The notes: generated by a model not told the origin, from the letters alone. Shown: positions 1 to 7,145, numbered from the stretch's first letter. The stretch: 9,555 nt of DNA from Candidatus Campbelliibacteriota bacterium (GCA_007129455.1 SKVL01000018.1:1-9555); one strand, 5' to 3'. A program made the numbers and translations.

Positions 1-1099
1 CGGGGTCTAACTTGGTACTTGTCGCCACAACGAAACCACGGCGCAAGATGTCGGCTCCGCCGTCTGATGTGATCTCGCCTTGTCCGTCTGCTGAGTTGAC
101 AGTTATGTTGGTTGGGGAGTAAGTAAAGATAGTGGGAAGGTTTATCACAAGAGCCTCGTAAGTAACAACAATAAGTCCTTGATTACCGGACCCGCCCGTG
201 CCGGCAACTTGGTTACTCTTTCCTCCTCCTCCTCCTCCGGCGCCGTAAGCACCTCCGGCACCTCCCGTGTTGGCTCCGGCCGTCGCTCCTCCTCCGCCCC
301 CTCCGGAACCGTGAGTTGTGTACTCGGCTCCGGCTTCTCCGGGTTGACCCACCGTCCCACCGGATCCTCCCAAACCTCCTCCTCCGTCGCCTCCGGTTGT
401 TCCAATGGCATTTCCTCCGATCCCATTCGGACCGGCGGAACCACCGGCACCTCCTCCGGACTGGTTTCCTCCTCCTGTCGCTCCGTCGGCTCCGTCACCT
501 CCGGAGAAGGTTGAAGAGGCTGATCCGATCGCATAAGAAGAAGCGGCGGTACCTCCGGTGGAACCGGCTTGAGTGGCGGCCGGAGCAGAGCTTCCCCCCA
601 CCGCGCCGCAAGCGTATCCGCTTGAAGGGAAAGCGGTATTGTTGAACCAGGTGTCACCTCCGGTGGTGTTGGCTTCTCCTCCTGTTCCCAGTCGGTATGT
701 CACCGTTCCTCCGGGGGTGATGCCCGTCAGGTTGGTACTTTTAGCGTAGGCTCCGCCTCCGCCTCCACCACCGCTGTTTCCTCCTCCACCCGATAGTCCG
801 GTTGATCCCCCTCCGCCTCCACCGATACACTCAATGGTATTGTTGTCGGTCCAGTCATTCGGTACATTCCATGTTTGGTTAGAGCCTGCCGTTCCGTCAA
901 GGAATCCCTGGCACCATCCTCCACCAATATCCACACCGAAGCCACATTCGGTCGTTTGAGCTTTTACAGCTTGAATTTCAGGTGGAAAGTTGCCTATTTG
1001 GGGGTAGCCGGAGAATATCCAAGCAAAGATGAGAAGGATCACCAGTATCTTTTTTGCCGGTTTTGTGAGGTTGTTTGAAAAAATTTTTTTTTTAACCAT
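1..1099 (-). CDS. Secreted glycine-rich surface protein (N-terminal part, runs off window)
   Basis: The frame is open from an ATG at 1099 to the window edge, giving 366 codons with no stop. It starts MVKKKIFSNN, followed by a hydrophobic segment at about residues 18-31 and a plausible signal peptidase site after VKA (residue 47). Residues 52-92 form a Cys- and Trp-containing lead-in. Residues 93-307 are dominated by Gly with Ala, Ser, Thr and Asn, mostly as GGA codons. This block ends in GLIVVTYE (308-315), the closing strand typical of bacterial Gly-rich surface domains. Residues 320-366 (GEITSDGGADILRRGFVVAT) resemble the start of an Ig/fibronectin-like repeat seen in CPR surface proteins. 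The start lies 41 nt after the stop of the upstream gene, suggesting co-transcription. No strong ribosome binding site is visible. A run of ten A and six T covers codons 3-7. Function is probably adhesive or structural at the cell surface, by inference only. Confidence 0.85.
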   Translation of the reverse strand, partial: MVKKKIFSNNLTKPAKKILVILLIFAWIFSGYPQIGNFPPEIQAVKAQTTECGFGVDIGGGWCQGFLDGTAGSNQTWNVPNDWTDNNTIECIGGGGGGSTGLSGGGGNSGGGGGGGAYAKSTNLTGITPGGTVTYRLGTGGEANTTGGDTWFNNTAFPSSGYACGAVGGSSAPAATQAGSTGGTAASSYAIGSASSTFSGGDGADGATGGGNQSGGGAGGSAGPNGIGGNAIGTTGGDGGGGLGGSGGTVGQPGEAGAEYTTHGSGGGGGGATAGANTGGAGGAYGAGGGGGGKSNQVAGTGGSGNQGLIVVTYEALVINLPTIFTYSPTNITVNSADGQGEITSDGGADILRRGFVVATSTKLDP

Positions 1100-1140
1100 A
1101 AAGATCTCTTGTTTTTTGTCTCAAATTCGCCAAAAAAATC

Positions 1141-2943
1141 TTAACTCTCCGTTTCTTCCGTACCGTCACCTTCCTCATCGCTACCCTCATCACCCTCGTC
1201 GTTATCAAATCGACCGGTTGGAGTTTGAACGGCCTCGGTCTGCCCCGACTCAAAAGGGTTTGGAACAGAAGACGGTTTGGGTTCCTCTCTTTCTTTTTCG
1301 ACAAGGGGGGCAATTTGATTGGTCGAAAGATCCAAGTGCATCAAAGACTCTTTACCGTCATCGCTCAAGCCTTCCCATATCAGAGCAAAACGAGGTTCAA
1401 TGTTTTTCTTGCCTGTTCCAAGTGTTTGCTTTTTACCGGTTTTTAAGGAATAAGAGATGATATGCCACTCTCCCGACCGGTATGAACTCCAAACAACATT
1501 TTCTCCAAAAACTCTTGGGTTCACATTCTGAAAACCGTCTTCGGTGAGTTGTCTCACTCTCCACTCTCCTTCATTTTTATCAGCATAAAAGATCTCCCAA
1601 CCGTTATTTACCCACCCTTGCCAAACAACGGCTGATGAGGATAAATCCGGCGAAGTATTGTTAAAAGGACTGTCGGTGATAAATACCTCTTCGTCTTTAT
1701 CCAGATCGTATATGACTATCTGCCAACGGTCATCAAGATCCCGTTGCCAGGCGGCCAAAGCGCCCTCTTTGTTGTGAACGGGAGCGATATCATCAGCATC
1801 GTTTTCAGTCAATATCCTTAATCTGCCGATGTCTTCTTGCAATACAATCTGATATATGCCATTTTCGTCGGCATAAGAAGCGATATCGGTGTGGTTTTCG
1901 GAGAACTGTCGATACTTATTGTTATCCGAAAGACAGTACAGCTCTTCATTACTCAAAAGAGTGCAATCGTTCAAAGAAAAATCTTCGGGTAGATCGATGA
2001 CCTCTTTTTGTTCCGCCAAAATATTCTCAAGAGTCCTTTCAAATTCAGCTCGAAGTTCAGACTCTATTTCAACTCTTAATTTTTGATATTCCTCATCTGA
2101 AATTTGCTCTTGGTTTTCTTTTTCTTCATGACCGAACTCCCCTTCTTTCTCGTCCACCTTTTCTTCTTCTACTTCTTCACCTTCAGTTTGCTCGGTCTCT
2201 TCATCCGTATCATCTTCTTCCACTTTTTCATCTTCAACACCCTCTTCATTGTTTTCTTCTGTCTCCTCCTTGTCTTCCTCCGTGCTTGTCTCTTCCATAT
2301 TTTCCCGTTCATCATCAAATGCTTCTTCATCAATTAATTCCTCATCTTCCAAACCCTCTTTCTCTTTATCTTTTTCTTCCGCTTCGTTTCCTTCTTCCTC
2401 TTCGATAATTTCAATATCTTCGCCTTCTTCTCTATCGATAGAGTCGGACTTTTCTTCAATCGCATCAGTAACAACTTCTTTCTCCGACTTTTCATTGTCA
2501 AAGACATTTTCGTCTTCAGATCCGTCTTCGTCTTCAGCTTTGTTTTCACCCTCACTCTCCAAAGTACTTGTATTATTTTCATCCTTTTCTTCTTCAACCT
2601 TATCAGACTCTTCTTTTATTTCTTCTTCAAAGTCCTCCGCCTCCTTCGATGTTTTTTCTCTATCCGTCCTATCCGCCTCCATATCACCTTCATCGGCATG
2701 AACACTTTCGATAAAGGGAGAAAGAGGAGAAAGAAACATCAGAACCGCGACCGATGTGGCCAGGGCGCGAAAAAGCAAAGAGCTCTGATTTTTGAGGCTT
2801 TTGCCGGATACACAAGGATTTGACCTTTTTTCAAGAGAATTTACAACAGAAAGAGTATAGACCGAACCAAGGTCGATAGATCTACCGGGTGCCACAAACT
2901 TGGGAACTTCAATGATGAACTTATTTCCTTTTCCTTTTTTCAT
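1141..2943 (-). CDS. Secreted Glu/Asp-rich protein with beta-propeller-like domain
   Basis: This 600-residue protein is not a family I can name. A long basic N-region (1-57) precedes a hydrophobic segment at 58-80 and a likely cleavage site after SVHA (83). Residues 84-280 are low-complexity and extremely acidic; about 95 of residues 101-280 are Glu or Asp. Residues 281-315 look like a charged helix or coiled coil. Residues 327 and 337 are a possible disulfide pair. Residues 350-550 contain about four imperfect repeats of the TolB/WD-like propeller type, with cores such as ALAAWQRDLDDRWQIVIYDL, AVVWQGWVNNGWEIFYAD and NVVWSSYRSGEWHIISYSL. The C-terminus is acidic again (581-600). The ATG is only 3 nt after the stop of the upstream HTH/transmembrane gene and has no ribosome binding site, so coupled translation is likely. 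It is probably exported; the acidic stretch could bind cations or act as a flexible stalk. Confidence 0.88.
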   Translation of the reverse strand: MKKGKGNKFIIEVPKFVAPGRSIDLGSVYTLSVVNSLEKRSNPCVSGKSLKNQSSLLFRALATSVAVLMFLSPLSPFIESVHADEGDMEADRTDREKTSKEAEDFEEEIKEESDKVEEEKDENNTSTLESEGENKAEDEDGSEDENVFDNEKSEKEVVTDAIEEKSDSIDREEGEDIEIIEEEEGNEAEEKDKEKEGLEDEELIDEEAFDDERENMEETSTEEDKEETEENNEEGVEDEKVEEDDTDEETEQTEGEEVEEEKVDEKEGEFGHEEKENQEQISDEEYQKLRVEIESELRAEFERTLENILAEQKEVIDLPEDFSLNDCTLLSNEELYCLSDNNKYRQFSENHTDIASYADENGIYQIVLQEDIGRLRILTENDADDIAPVHNKEGALAAWQRDLDDRWQIVIYDLDKDEEVFITDSPFNNTSPDLSSSAVVWQGWVNNGWEIFYADKNEGEWRVRQLTEDGFQNVNPRVFGENVVWSSYRSGEWHIISYSLKTGKKQTLGTGKKNIEPRFALIWEGLSDDGKESLMHLDLSTNQIAPLVEKEREEPKPSSVPNPFESGQTEAVQTPTGRFDNDEGDEGSDEEGDGTEETES

Positions 2944-2946
2944 ATA

Positions 2947-3411
2947 TTAAAAAGTAGTGACAGTTTCGTTCACAACGGGAGTCTCGATTGCGGTCGCAGT
3001 CATATCTTGGGTCGAGCGCCGGCTGAGCCAGTCATCAAAATTAACTGAAAAAACATAAAAAACAAAAAGAGAGAAAAGCATGGAAACACCGATCGTTAAG
3101 TACAAAATTCCTTTATATAGTTTCACCAGCTCAAGCTCTGAACGCACTTTTGTCTTCCAAGATCTTAAGACATTTAAGAGTTTATTTCCGTTCTTTTCTC
3201 TCTCACCGCCGTCCGAACGGTTTACCTCCAGATATTCCAGAAGGTCTTTTTCGGTCGTCATCCAAACAGGGTTTGCGTAGACTCTTTTACCGTTTATTTT
3301 TCCACTTCTTATAAGCTGACCGACATAGTCGGAAGAGTAACCCGAAAGAGCCGCCGCTTCTTTAAGGGTTATGTACCTTTTCTCTCTTTTTTGGCTAGAA
3401 AAAAGACTCAT
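2947..3411 (-). CDS. Membrane-anchored helix-turn-helix protein
   Basis: Starting at the ATG at 3411 gives 154 residues. The frame is open upstream to an ATG at 3519, but 3411 is preferred. It has GAGG 8 nt upstream (3420-3423), lies downstream of the likely promoter, and starts just before the conserved domain. Residues 13-62 (YITLKEAAALSGYSSDYVGQ, then a basic turn and VWMTTEKDLLEYLE) match the MerR/excisionase-type winged HTH common in CPR genomes. A basic linker follows, then one transmembrane segment at about 101-122 and a 30-residue Thr/Val-rich tail. The topology implies a cytoplasmic DNA-binding domain and an outside tail, so it could be a membrane-tethered regulator of its own operon. 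In CPR these HTH domains may instead mediate other contacts. It is first in a probable three-gene operon with the acidic and Gly-rich exported proteins. Confidence 0.85.
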   Translation of the reverse strand: MSLFSSQKREKRYITLKEAAALSGYSSDYVGQLIRSGKINGKRVYANPVWMTTEKDLLEYLEVNRSDGGEREKNGNKLLNVLRSWKTKVRSELELVKLYKGILYLTIGVSMLFSLFVFYVFSVNFDDWLSRRSTQDMTATAIETPVVNETVTTF

Positions 3412-3419
3412 TTCTACAA

Positions 3420-3423
3420 CCTC
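3420..3423 (-). promoter_or_regulatory. Ribosome binding site deciding the HTH gene start
   Basis: GAGG on the minus strand lies 8 nt upstream of the ATG at 3411. It is one of only two clear Shine-Dalgarno sequences in the window and favours 3411 over the longer start at 3519. Confidence 0.6.
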
Positions 3424-3451
3424 GTTAAATCTCGACCCTCCAGATTTATTT

Positions 3452-3470
3452 TTTCTCGACTGTCGAGAAA
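3452..3470. promoter_or_regulatory. 19-bp palindrome, candidate operator of the HTH/surface-protein operon
   Basis: TTTCTCGACTGTCGAGAAA is a perfect inverted repeat, with 9-bp arms around one central base. It starts just downstream of the predicted transcription start of the HTH gene. A further copy of the half-site core TCTCGAC occurs at 3430-3436, 24 bp away in the same orientation. The position suits a repressor site or a 5'-UTR hairpin. Binding by the HTH protein encoded downstream is an inference. Confidence 0.55.
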
Positions 3471-3484
3471 CCTCTCTTGGACTA

Positions 3485-3513
3485 ATTTTAGCAGGAAAAA
3501 GCAAAAATGTTAT
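3485..3513 (-). promoter_or_regulatory. Promoter of the HTH/acidic/Gly-rich operon
   Basis: On the minus strand there is an extended -10 (TGC then TAAAAT, hexamer at 3485-3490) and, 17 bp upstream, a weak -35 ATAACA (3508-3513). The predicted start at about 3478 gives a 5' leader of roughly 65 nt that contains the 19-bp palindrome and the GAGG ribosome binding site. Confidence 0.45.
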
Positions 3514-3549
3514 CCACACATCAGCCGAAAAAGTCTATAAAATGGAAGT

Positions 3550-3569
3550 AAAATCCATGTTTGGATTTT
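3550..3569. repeat. 8-bp inverted repeat between the FKBP and HTH genes
   Basis: AAAATCCA (3550-3557) and TGGATTTT (3562-3569) are separated by TGTT. On the minus strand the hairpin ends in TTTT, so it could be a weak second terminator for the FKBP gene. It could also be a binding site 37 bp upstream of the HTH promoter -35 box. The rest of 3520-3733 shows no gene. Confidence 0.3.
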
Positions 3570-3682
3570 CCGCACAGAGTCGGAGTCTTAAATTTGGATA
3601 AAAAAATTGCTCCAATTAAAATAAAGTTTTTATCTAAAAACAACACAGCGAAACATTGTTCTTTCTGGGTCAGAACCAAATT

Positions 3683-3705
3683 AAAAAATCCTCCTTTACA
3701 AAAGG
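3683..3705 (-). terminator. Weak candidate terminator after the FKBP gene
   Basis: On the minus strand a 5-bp stem (CCTTT, loop TGT, AAAGG; 3693-3705) is followed by AGGA and six T (3683-3688), about 30 nt past the stop codon. The stem is short and the spacing to the T run is poor. Confidence 0.3.
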
Positions 3706-3733
3706 GTCTTGATATTAATTAAAAGAGTTTTTA

Positions 3734-4210
3734 TTACTCTATTCTCAAAAGCTCAACCTCAATGAAAAGTGTGGAGTTCGGAGGTATGGGGCCCTGCGAC
3801 CTCTCTCCGTAGGCCGACTCCGCCGGGATCGTAATGGTACGGGAAGAACCCTCCCTCATTCCAAGGATACCCTGCTGCCAGAAAGAAAGGTGACTCTTTG
3901 CCGACCCTACCACAAAACTTTTGGGTTGGTTTCTACTCTTTGAACTATCAAAAACGATTCTATTCTCATCCTTACCGACGTAATATCCGACATAATGAAC
4001 ACTAACTGAATCCCCCGGTTTAACACGAATCTCTCCTTCGCCTTCTTTAACATCCACCACTTGGAGATCTCCGAAGTCGTACTGTTCCATATCATCAGGC
4101 GTCGGTCCACCGATACCCGACAGACCGTTTCCTCCCCGGGACACAACAAGTATCAAAAGAAACAAAGCAACCACCGCTATTAACACAAAAAAAATTTTTG
4201 AAAATCTCAT
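3734..4210 (-). CDS. Membrane-anchored FKBP-type peptidyl-prolyl cis-trans isomerase
   Basis: The 158-residue protein has an N-terminal hydrophobic anchor (about 5-23), a short Gly-rich linker and one FKBP domain (about 46-157). Family landmarks are present: GDSVSVHYVG (67-75) with the active-site Tyr, VFDSS (86-90) with the conserved Asp, W111 and QQGILGMREG in the pocket region, IPAESAYGER (128-137), IPPNSTLFIEVELL (142-155). FKBPs isomerise X-Pro bonds. With this anchor the domain should face the cell exterior and help fold exported proteins such as those encoded downstream. The length is that of a single-domain FKBP plus anchor, with no sign of truncation. There is no Shine-Dalgarno sequence. 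A possible promoter lies just upstream, and the previous minus-strand gene ends 101 nt away, so it may be transcribed alone. Confidence 0.95.
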   Translation of the reverse strand: MRFSKIFFVLIAVVALFLLILVVSRGGNGLSGIGGPTPDDMEQYDFGDLQVVDVKEGEGEIRVKPGDSVSVHYVGYYVGKDENRIVFDSSKSRNQPKSFVVGSAKSHLSFWQQGILGMREGSSRTITIPAESAYGERSQGPIPPNSTLFIEVELLRIE

Positions 4211-4225
4211 AATATTTACTTAAAT

Positions 4226-4255
4226 AATATAAACAACCAATGGATACCGCACCAA
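4226..4255 (-). promoter_or_regulatory. Possible promoter of the FKBP gene
   Basis: On the minus strand TTGGTG (4250-4255) is followed after 18 bp by TATATT (4226-4231). The implied transcript would start about 9 nt before the ATG at 4210, too short for a ribosome binding site, which is consistent with its absence. Confidence 0.35.
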
Positions 4256-4293
4256 AATTATACTACAAAAAAAGCTATCGACAAAACATAAAA

Positions 4294-4303
4294 ACCACGT
4301 GGT
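4294..4303. repeat. 10-bp palindrome after the sugar transferase stop
   Basis: ACCACGTGGT is self-complementary and on the minus strand is followed by a short T run. It lies 8 nt after the TAG at 4312-4314. As a hairpin it would have only three pairs closed by ACGT, so a terminator role is weak; a protein-binding site is equally possible. Confidence 0.25.
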
Positions 4304-4311
4304 CATCAGAA

Positions 4312-5640
4312 CTATTTCCCCTTGTTCATTAACAGATGCTTTACTGTCTTAAGAGCGACTTGCAGATCAAGGAACAGTGAACGGTTTTTTATGTAATAAA
4401 GATCGTAGGACAGCTTGTGTGCCGTCCTCTCGGCGGACATTGTGAATTTGGGAGGATTATCGGCATAAAGCTGAGCCCAACCGGAAAGTCCGGGTTTAAT
4501 CAAATGTCTGATGTTATAGTAAGGAACACCCTTTTCATACCCTTTGACCATCTCGACCATCTCCGGTCTCGGACCTATGAGAGACAGATCCCCCCTGACA
4601 ACGGACCACAGCTGAGGTATCTCATCGAGATGCAATGATCGTAAAAATCCTCCCACCTTGGTTGTTCTCTCCCCCTCCAAATCCATTGTCCTGAATTTGT
4701 GCAAAACAAAAGGAACATTTTTCTTCCCCACTCTCTCTTGTGAGAAAAATATCGGACCCTTGTCTTCCATCCATATGAAAAATGCCAAAAATGGATAAAA
4801 AAGAAGAGATACCGTTCCGAGAATGAAACCGACCACCATGTCGATAACTCGCTTGACTATCTCATATGAGTTTTTTGGCGCGGAAGAAATATTCTCCAAA
4901 AACCAGTTATATTGCAAGGCCGACAGGGGCACCCTTCGGAAGAACTCTTCATACAAACGTTGCATATCAACAAAGCGGACATTTGAAAAGATCAAATTAT
5001 AAAGATGAGGTAGAAGATCTTTAATGTTCTTGTGATGAAGATCAACGACAACAACCTTCACCTCTTCCGAGTAAACCGTCCCGACTATATCATTTTGCAG
5101 ATCCACTCCTCCGATCTTCTCAAGATCAACGGACGAAACGAAACGAATCCTGCGCCGAGCATCTTTGTTAACCTCATCCCTCAGCTCCCTCATTTCATCC
5201 CCGCTGGCTATCAAAAAAGCCGGTGCGGGCTCTCTTGATCTGAGCAACCAATAACTTGCGGCACGCCAACCAAGGAGCGCGATCAATGAAATGAACAGAA
5301 AAATAACCAGATTGGTTTTGGGAGAGATGGAAAAAAGCGGGATAAAGTAAAAAAAAGCCAACGACAAAGCGCTGTTCACTATATGAGTTTCAAATATAAG
5401 AGCCGAGACATTTACTCTCAGGGCTAAAATGGGTCTTTCATAAAGCCCGGCAATATAGAAAACAATTATCCAAATAACAAAAAGGGTCGAAAAAGGTATA
5501 AGGTGCGCATCCAAAATCTTTTCATCGGGAAGCCCGCCATAACGAACAAAGAGCGTCATCCATAAAGCTCCATAGAGAAAGATAAGATCCCCTAAAGCAA
5601 GGATGAAAGCGTCTCTCACACCTTTGAAGGTCATATACAT
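4312..5640 (-). CDS. Polyisoprenyl-phosphate sugar-phosphate transferase (bacterial sugar transferase family)
   Basis: The 442-residue protein has the architecture of PHPT enzymes such as WbaP/WcaJ. About four N-terminal membrane segments (roughly 11-31, 50-67, 85-103, 110-127) precede a soluble CoA-binding-like middle region. A hydrophobic helix at 268-291 leads into the catalytic sugar transferase domain. Motifs in the catalytic part are KRVIDM (263-268), FFSQERVGK (298-306), KFRTMD (315-320), LHLDEIPQLWSVVRGDLSLI (336-355) followed by GPRPE, KPGLSGWAQ (382-390) and YDLYY (412-416). The family moves a sugar-1-phosphate from a nucleotide sugar to undecaprenyl phosphate, the first step of surface polysaccharide or glycoprotein glycan assembly. 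The exact sugar cannot be told. It starts 61 nt after rodA, with no ribosome binding site; an ATG two codons in (5634) is an alternative. TAATAT preceded by TGC at 5644-5649 might be an internal promoter. Confidence 0.94.
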   Translation of the reverse strand: MYMTFKGVRDAFILALGDLIFLYGALWMTLFVRYGGLPDEKILDAHLIPFSTLFVIWIIVFYIAGLYERPILALRVNVSALIFETHIVNSALSLAFFYFIPLFSISPKTNLVIFLFISLIALLGWRAASYWLLRSREPAPAFLIASGDEMRELRDEVNKDARRRIRFVSSVDLEKIGGVDLQNDIVGTVYSEEVKVVVVDLHHKNIKDLLPHLYNLIFSNVRFVDMQRLYEEFFRRVPLSALQYNWFLENISSAPKNSYEIVKRVIDMVVGFILGTVSLLFYPFLAFFIWMEDKGPIFFSQERVGKKNVPFVLHKFRTMDLEGERTTKVGGFLRSLHLDEIPQLWSVVRGDLSLIGPRPEMVEMVKGYEKGVPYYNIRHLIKPGLSGWAQLYADNPPKFTMSAERTAHKLSYDLYYIKNRSLFLDLQVALKTVKHLLMNKGK

Positions 5641-5701
5641 ACAATATTAGCAAAAAGTAAGGAAAATAAAAGAAAATCTTTGTTTCGTATTTTTGAGAAC
5701 A

Positions 5702-6829
5702 TTAAACGATCGTCACTTCCTTGGCCATACCTTCCCTTGAGACTACTCTTCTGTTGCGACGCATACTCATGAATATACCCAATGCCAAAAAAGAAACAAA
5801 AACGTGACTGCCTCCAAAACTCATAAAAGGTAGGGTCGTTCCCGTTACGGGCAGTATGGCAACATTAGCCCCGACATGAATTATTATATGACTGATGAAA
5901 AGAATAACGACACCCATACCGAAAAGAGCCTCGAAGTTCGTCTCCCCCCTTCTGGCGTTCGTAAGCAATCTCCAAACGATCAGTCCGTAAAGAGTAAATA
6001 GAATAACCACACCGACAAAACCCCACTCCTCGGCAAACGCGGCAAAAATAAAATCGGTTTGATACTCAGGCAAAAAACGCAACTGTGACTGGGTTCCGTA
6101 ACCGATTCCCTTGCCGAATATTTGACCGGACCCTATGGCAATGGTTGACTGACGAGCATGATACCCGCTCCCCTCAATATCGGCATAGGGTTGAATGAAA
6201 GAAACAACTCTTTCCTTCTGGTAATCTTGAAAAGCGAAAAGCCACATGCCCGAAAACATAACAACACCGGTTAGAAAAACCAGCCCCAAATGCCTAAAAG
6301 ATATGCCGGACACCATCACCATCCCGAGCCAGATCAAGGCTATAATAACGGCAGAACCGAAATCCGGCTGGAGAAAAACGAGTAAGAAAAAAACACCCAC
6401 ATAAGCACCCGAGATAAAAATGTGGCGAAACTGGTATATGTCAATATGCCTTTTTGTAAAATATTTGGCCAGAAGAATTATAAGAACCAGTTTGGCAAAC
6501 TCGGACACTTGTAATGAAAAGAAGCCGAAATCAAGCCAGCGCTGAACACCGTGAGCTGTGGTCCCCAGTACCAAAAGAAACAAGAGAGAAGCGCACATAA
6601 TTAGAAAAAGAGTCACCACGACTCCGGTTCTTCGAAGAAATCTGAAGTCTATAAAGCTTATTAAAAAGAACACAACAAAGGAAACAAAGATCAACACGAG
6701 TTGACGAGAGAAAAAGGGATCCTCGGCGGAAAAGGAGTGCATTGTAATCAGTCCCAAAGACAAAACCGAGGCCACCGCCAATAAAAGCACCCAGTCCATG
6801 TCCTTCAGGTGTTTAAGAACTTTTTTCAT
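5702..6829 (-). CDS. rodA: RodA/FtsW-type SEDS peptidoglycan glycosyltransferase
   Basis: The 375-residue polytopic membrane protein has about ten hydrophobic segments and the SEDS signatures: HGVQRWLDFG (93-102), LQVSEFAKL (106-114), LQPDFGSA (153-160), LPEYQTDFIFAAFAEEWGFV (253-272), LPVTGTTLPFMSFGGSH (326-342). Asp259 in the TDFIF motif corresponds to the catalytic Asp of SEDS polymerases. SEDS proteins polymerise lipid II into glycan strands together with a class B PBP. I favour RodA over FtsW because of the QSTIAIGSGQIFGKG and GTQSQLRFLPE patterns and its 375-residue length, but the two are close; no PBP gene is in the window. The next gene, 61 nt downstream, primes a surface glycan, so the pair may be co-transcribed. 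The promoter -10 box sits 14 nt before the ATG, giving a very short leader without a ribosome binding site. Confidence 0.93.
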   Translation of the reverse strand: MKKVLKHLKDMDWVLLLAVASVLSLGLITMHSFSAEDPFFSRQLVLIFVSFVVFFLISFIDFRFLRRTGVVVTLFLIMCASLLFLLVLGTTAHGVQRWLDFGFFSLQVSEFAKLVLIILLAKYFTKRHIDIYQFRHIFISGAYVGVFFLLVFLQPDFGSAVIIALIWLGMVMVSGISFRHLGLVFLTGVVMFSGMWLFAFQDYQKERVVSFIQPYADIEGSGYHARQSTIAIGSGQIFGKGIGYGTQSQLRFLPEYQTDFIFAAFAEEWGFVGVVILFTLYGLIVWRLLTNARRGETNFEALFGMGVVILFISHIIIHVGANVAILPVTGTTLPFMSFGGSHVFVSFLALGIFMSMRRNRRVVSREGMAKEVTIV

Positions 6830-6843
6830 ATCAGAGTCATTAT

Positions 6844-6871
6844 ATTATACAGTCGAAAAACTAACTATCAA
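6844..6871 (-). promoter_or_regulatory. Promoter of rodA
   Basis: On the minus strand TTGATA (6866-6871) and a perfect TATAAT (6844-6849) are separated by 16 bp. Transcription should start at about 6837, leaving a leader of around 8 nt before the ATG at 6829. The spacer contains TCGACTGT, which also occurs in the palindrome of the HTH operon. Confidence 0.65.
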
Positions 6872-6990
6872 AAAATATTAAACCTCAACCCCTTTAAAAA
6901 ATAAAAGCTGTCTGTCTCAAGCTCATACCCAAGTTGATACCACCTCTTCCAAACCACTTCATTTTTGAAAAACTTTCTCTCGGCCAAGGG

Positions 6991-7048
6991 TTTATATCTT
7001 GTGGATATCATATTGATATCTTGTTGAAAAACAAGAACTTTTTGGCAA
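6991..7048. promoter_or_regulatory. Cluster of repeats upstream of the Nfu-like gene
   Basis: The intergenic stretch 6872-7073 holds no gene but contains structured sequence. ATATCTTGT occurs at 6994-7002 and 7016-7024 (22 bp apart). GATATCA and TGATATC form a perfect palindrome at 7004-7020. CTTGTT and AACAAG around GAAA form a hairpin at 7020-7035. TTTGGCAA at 7041-7048 is inversely repeated as TTGCCAAA at 7084-7091, inside the downstream promoter. This looks like a regulatory region for the plus-strand gene, but the factor is unknown. Confidence 0.4.
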
Positions 7049-7073
7049 AGGAACTTTAAAAAAACACCAGGGT

Positions 7074-7102
7074 TTGATAAAAATTGCCAAATGTGGTATA
7101 AA
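7074..7102 (+). promoter_or_regulatory. Promoter of the Nfu-like gene
   Basis: TTGATA (7074-7079) and TATAAA (7097-7102) are separated by 17 bp. The expected start is about 7109, giving a leader of roughly 50 nt that contains a strong ribosome binding site. Confidence 0.7.
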
Positions 7103-7145
7103 ATATAGAGTTGTAAATGTATGTCCTTTCACATAAACCAACACT

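Noticed and set aside
145..657. A 170-codon minus-strand frame rich in Pro and Glu, and plus-strand Ser/Arg-rich frames over the same area
   Set aside because: They are other-frame readings of the GGA/TCC repeats. The frame starting at 1099 is open throughout, has a signal peptide and a recognisable Gly-rich domain end.
2104..2701. Plus-strand Ser- and Phe-rich open frames and a minus-strand Lys-rich frame
   Set aside because: They are antisense or shifted readings of GAA/GAG-rich codons of the acidic protein, with no start signals.
3412..3519. Longer start (ATG at 3519) for the HTH protein
   Set aside because: The extension overlaps the predicted promoter and the palindrome, lacks a ribosome binding site and does not resemble the family; 3411 has GAGG at 8 nt.
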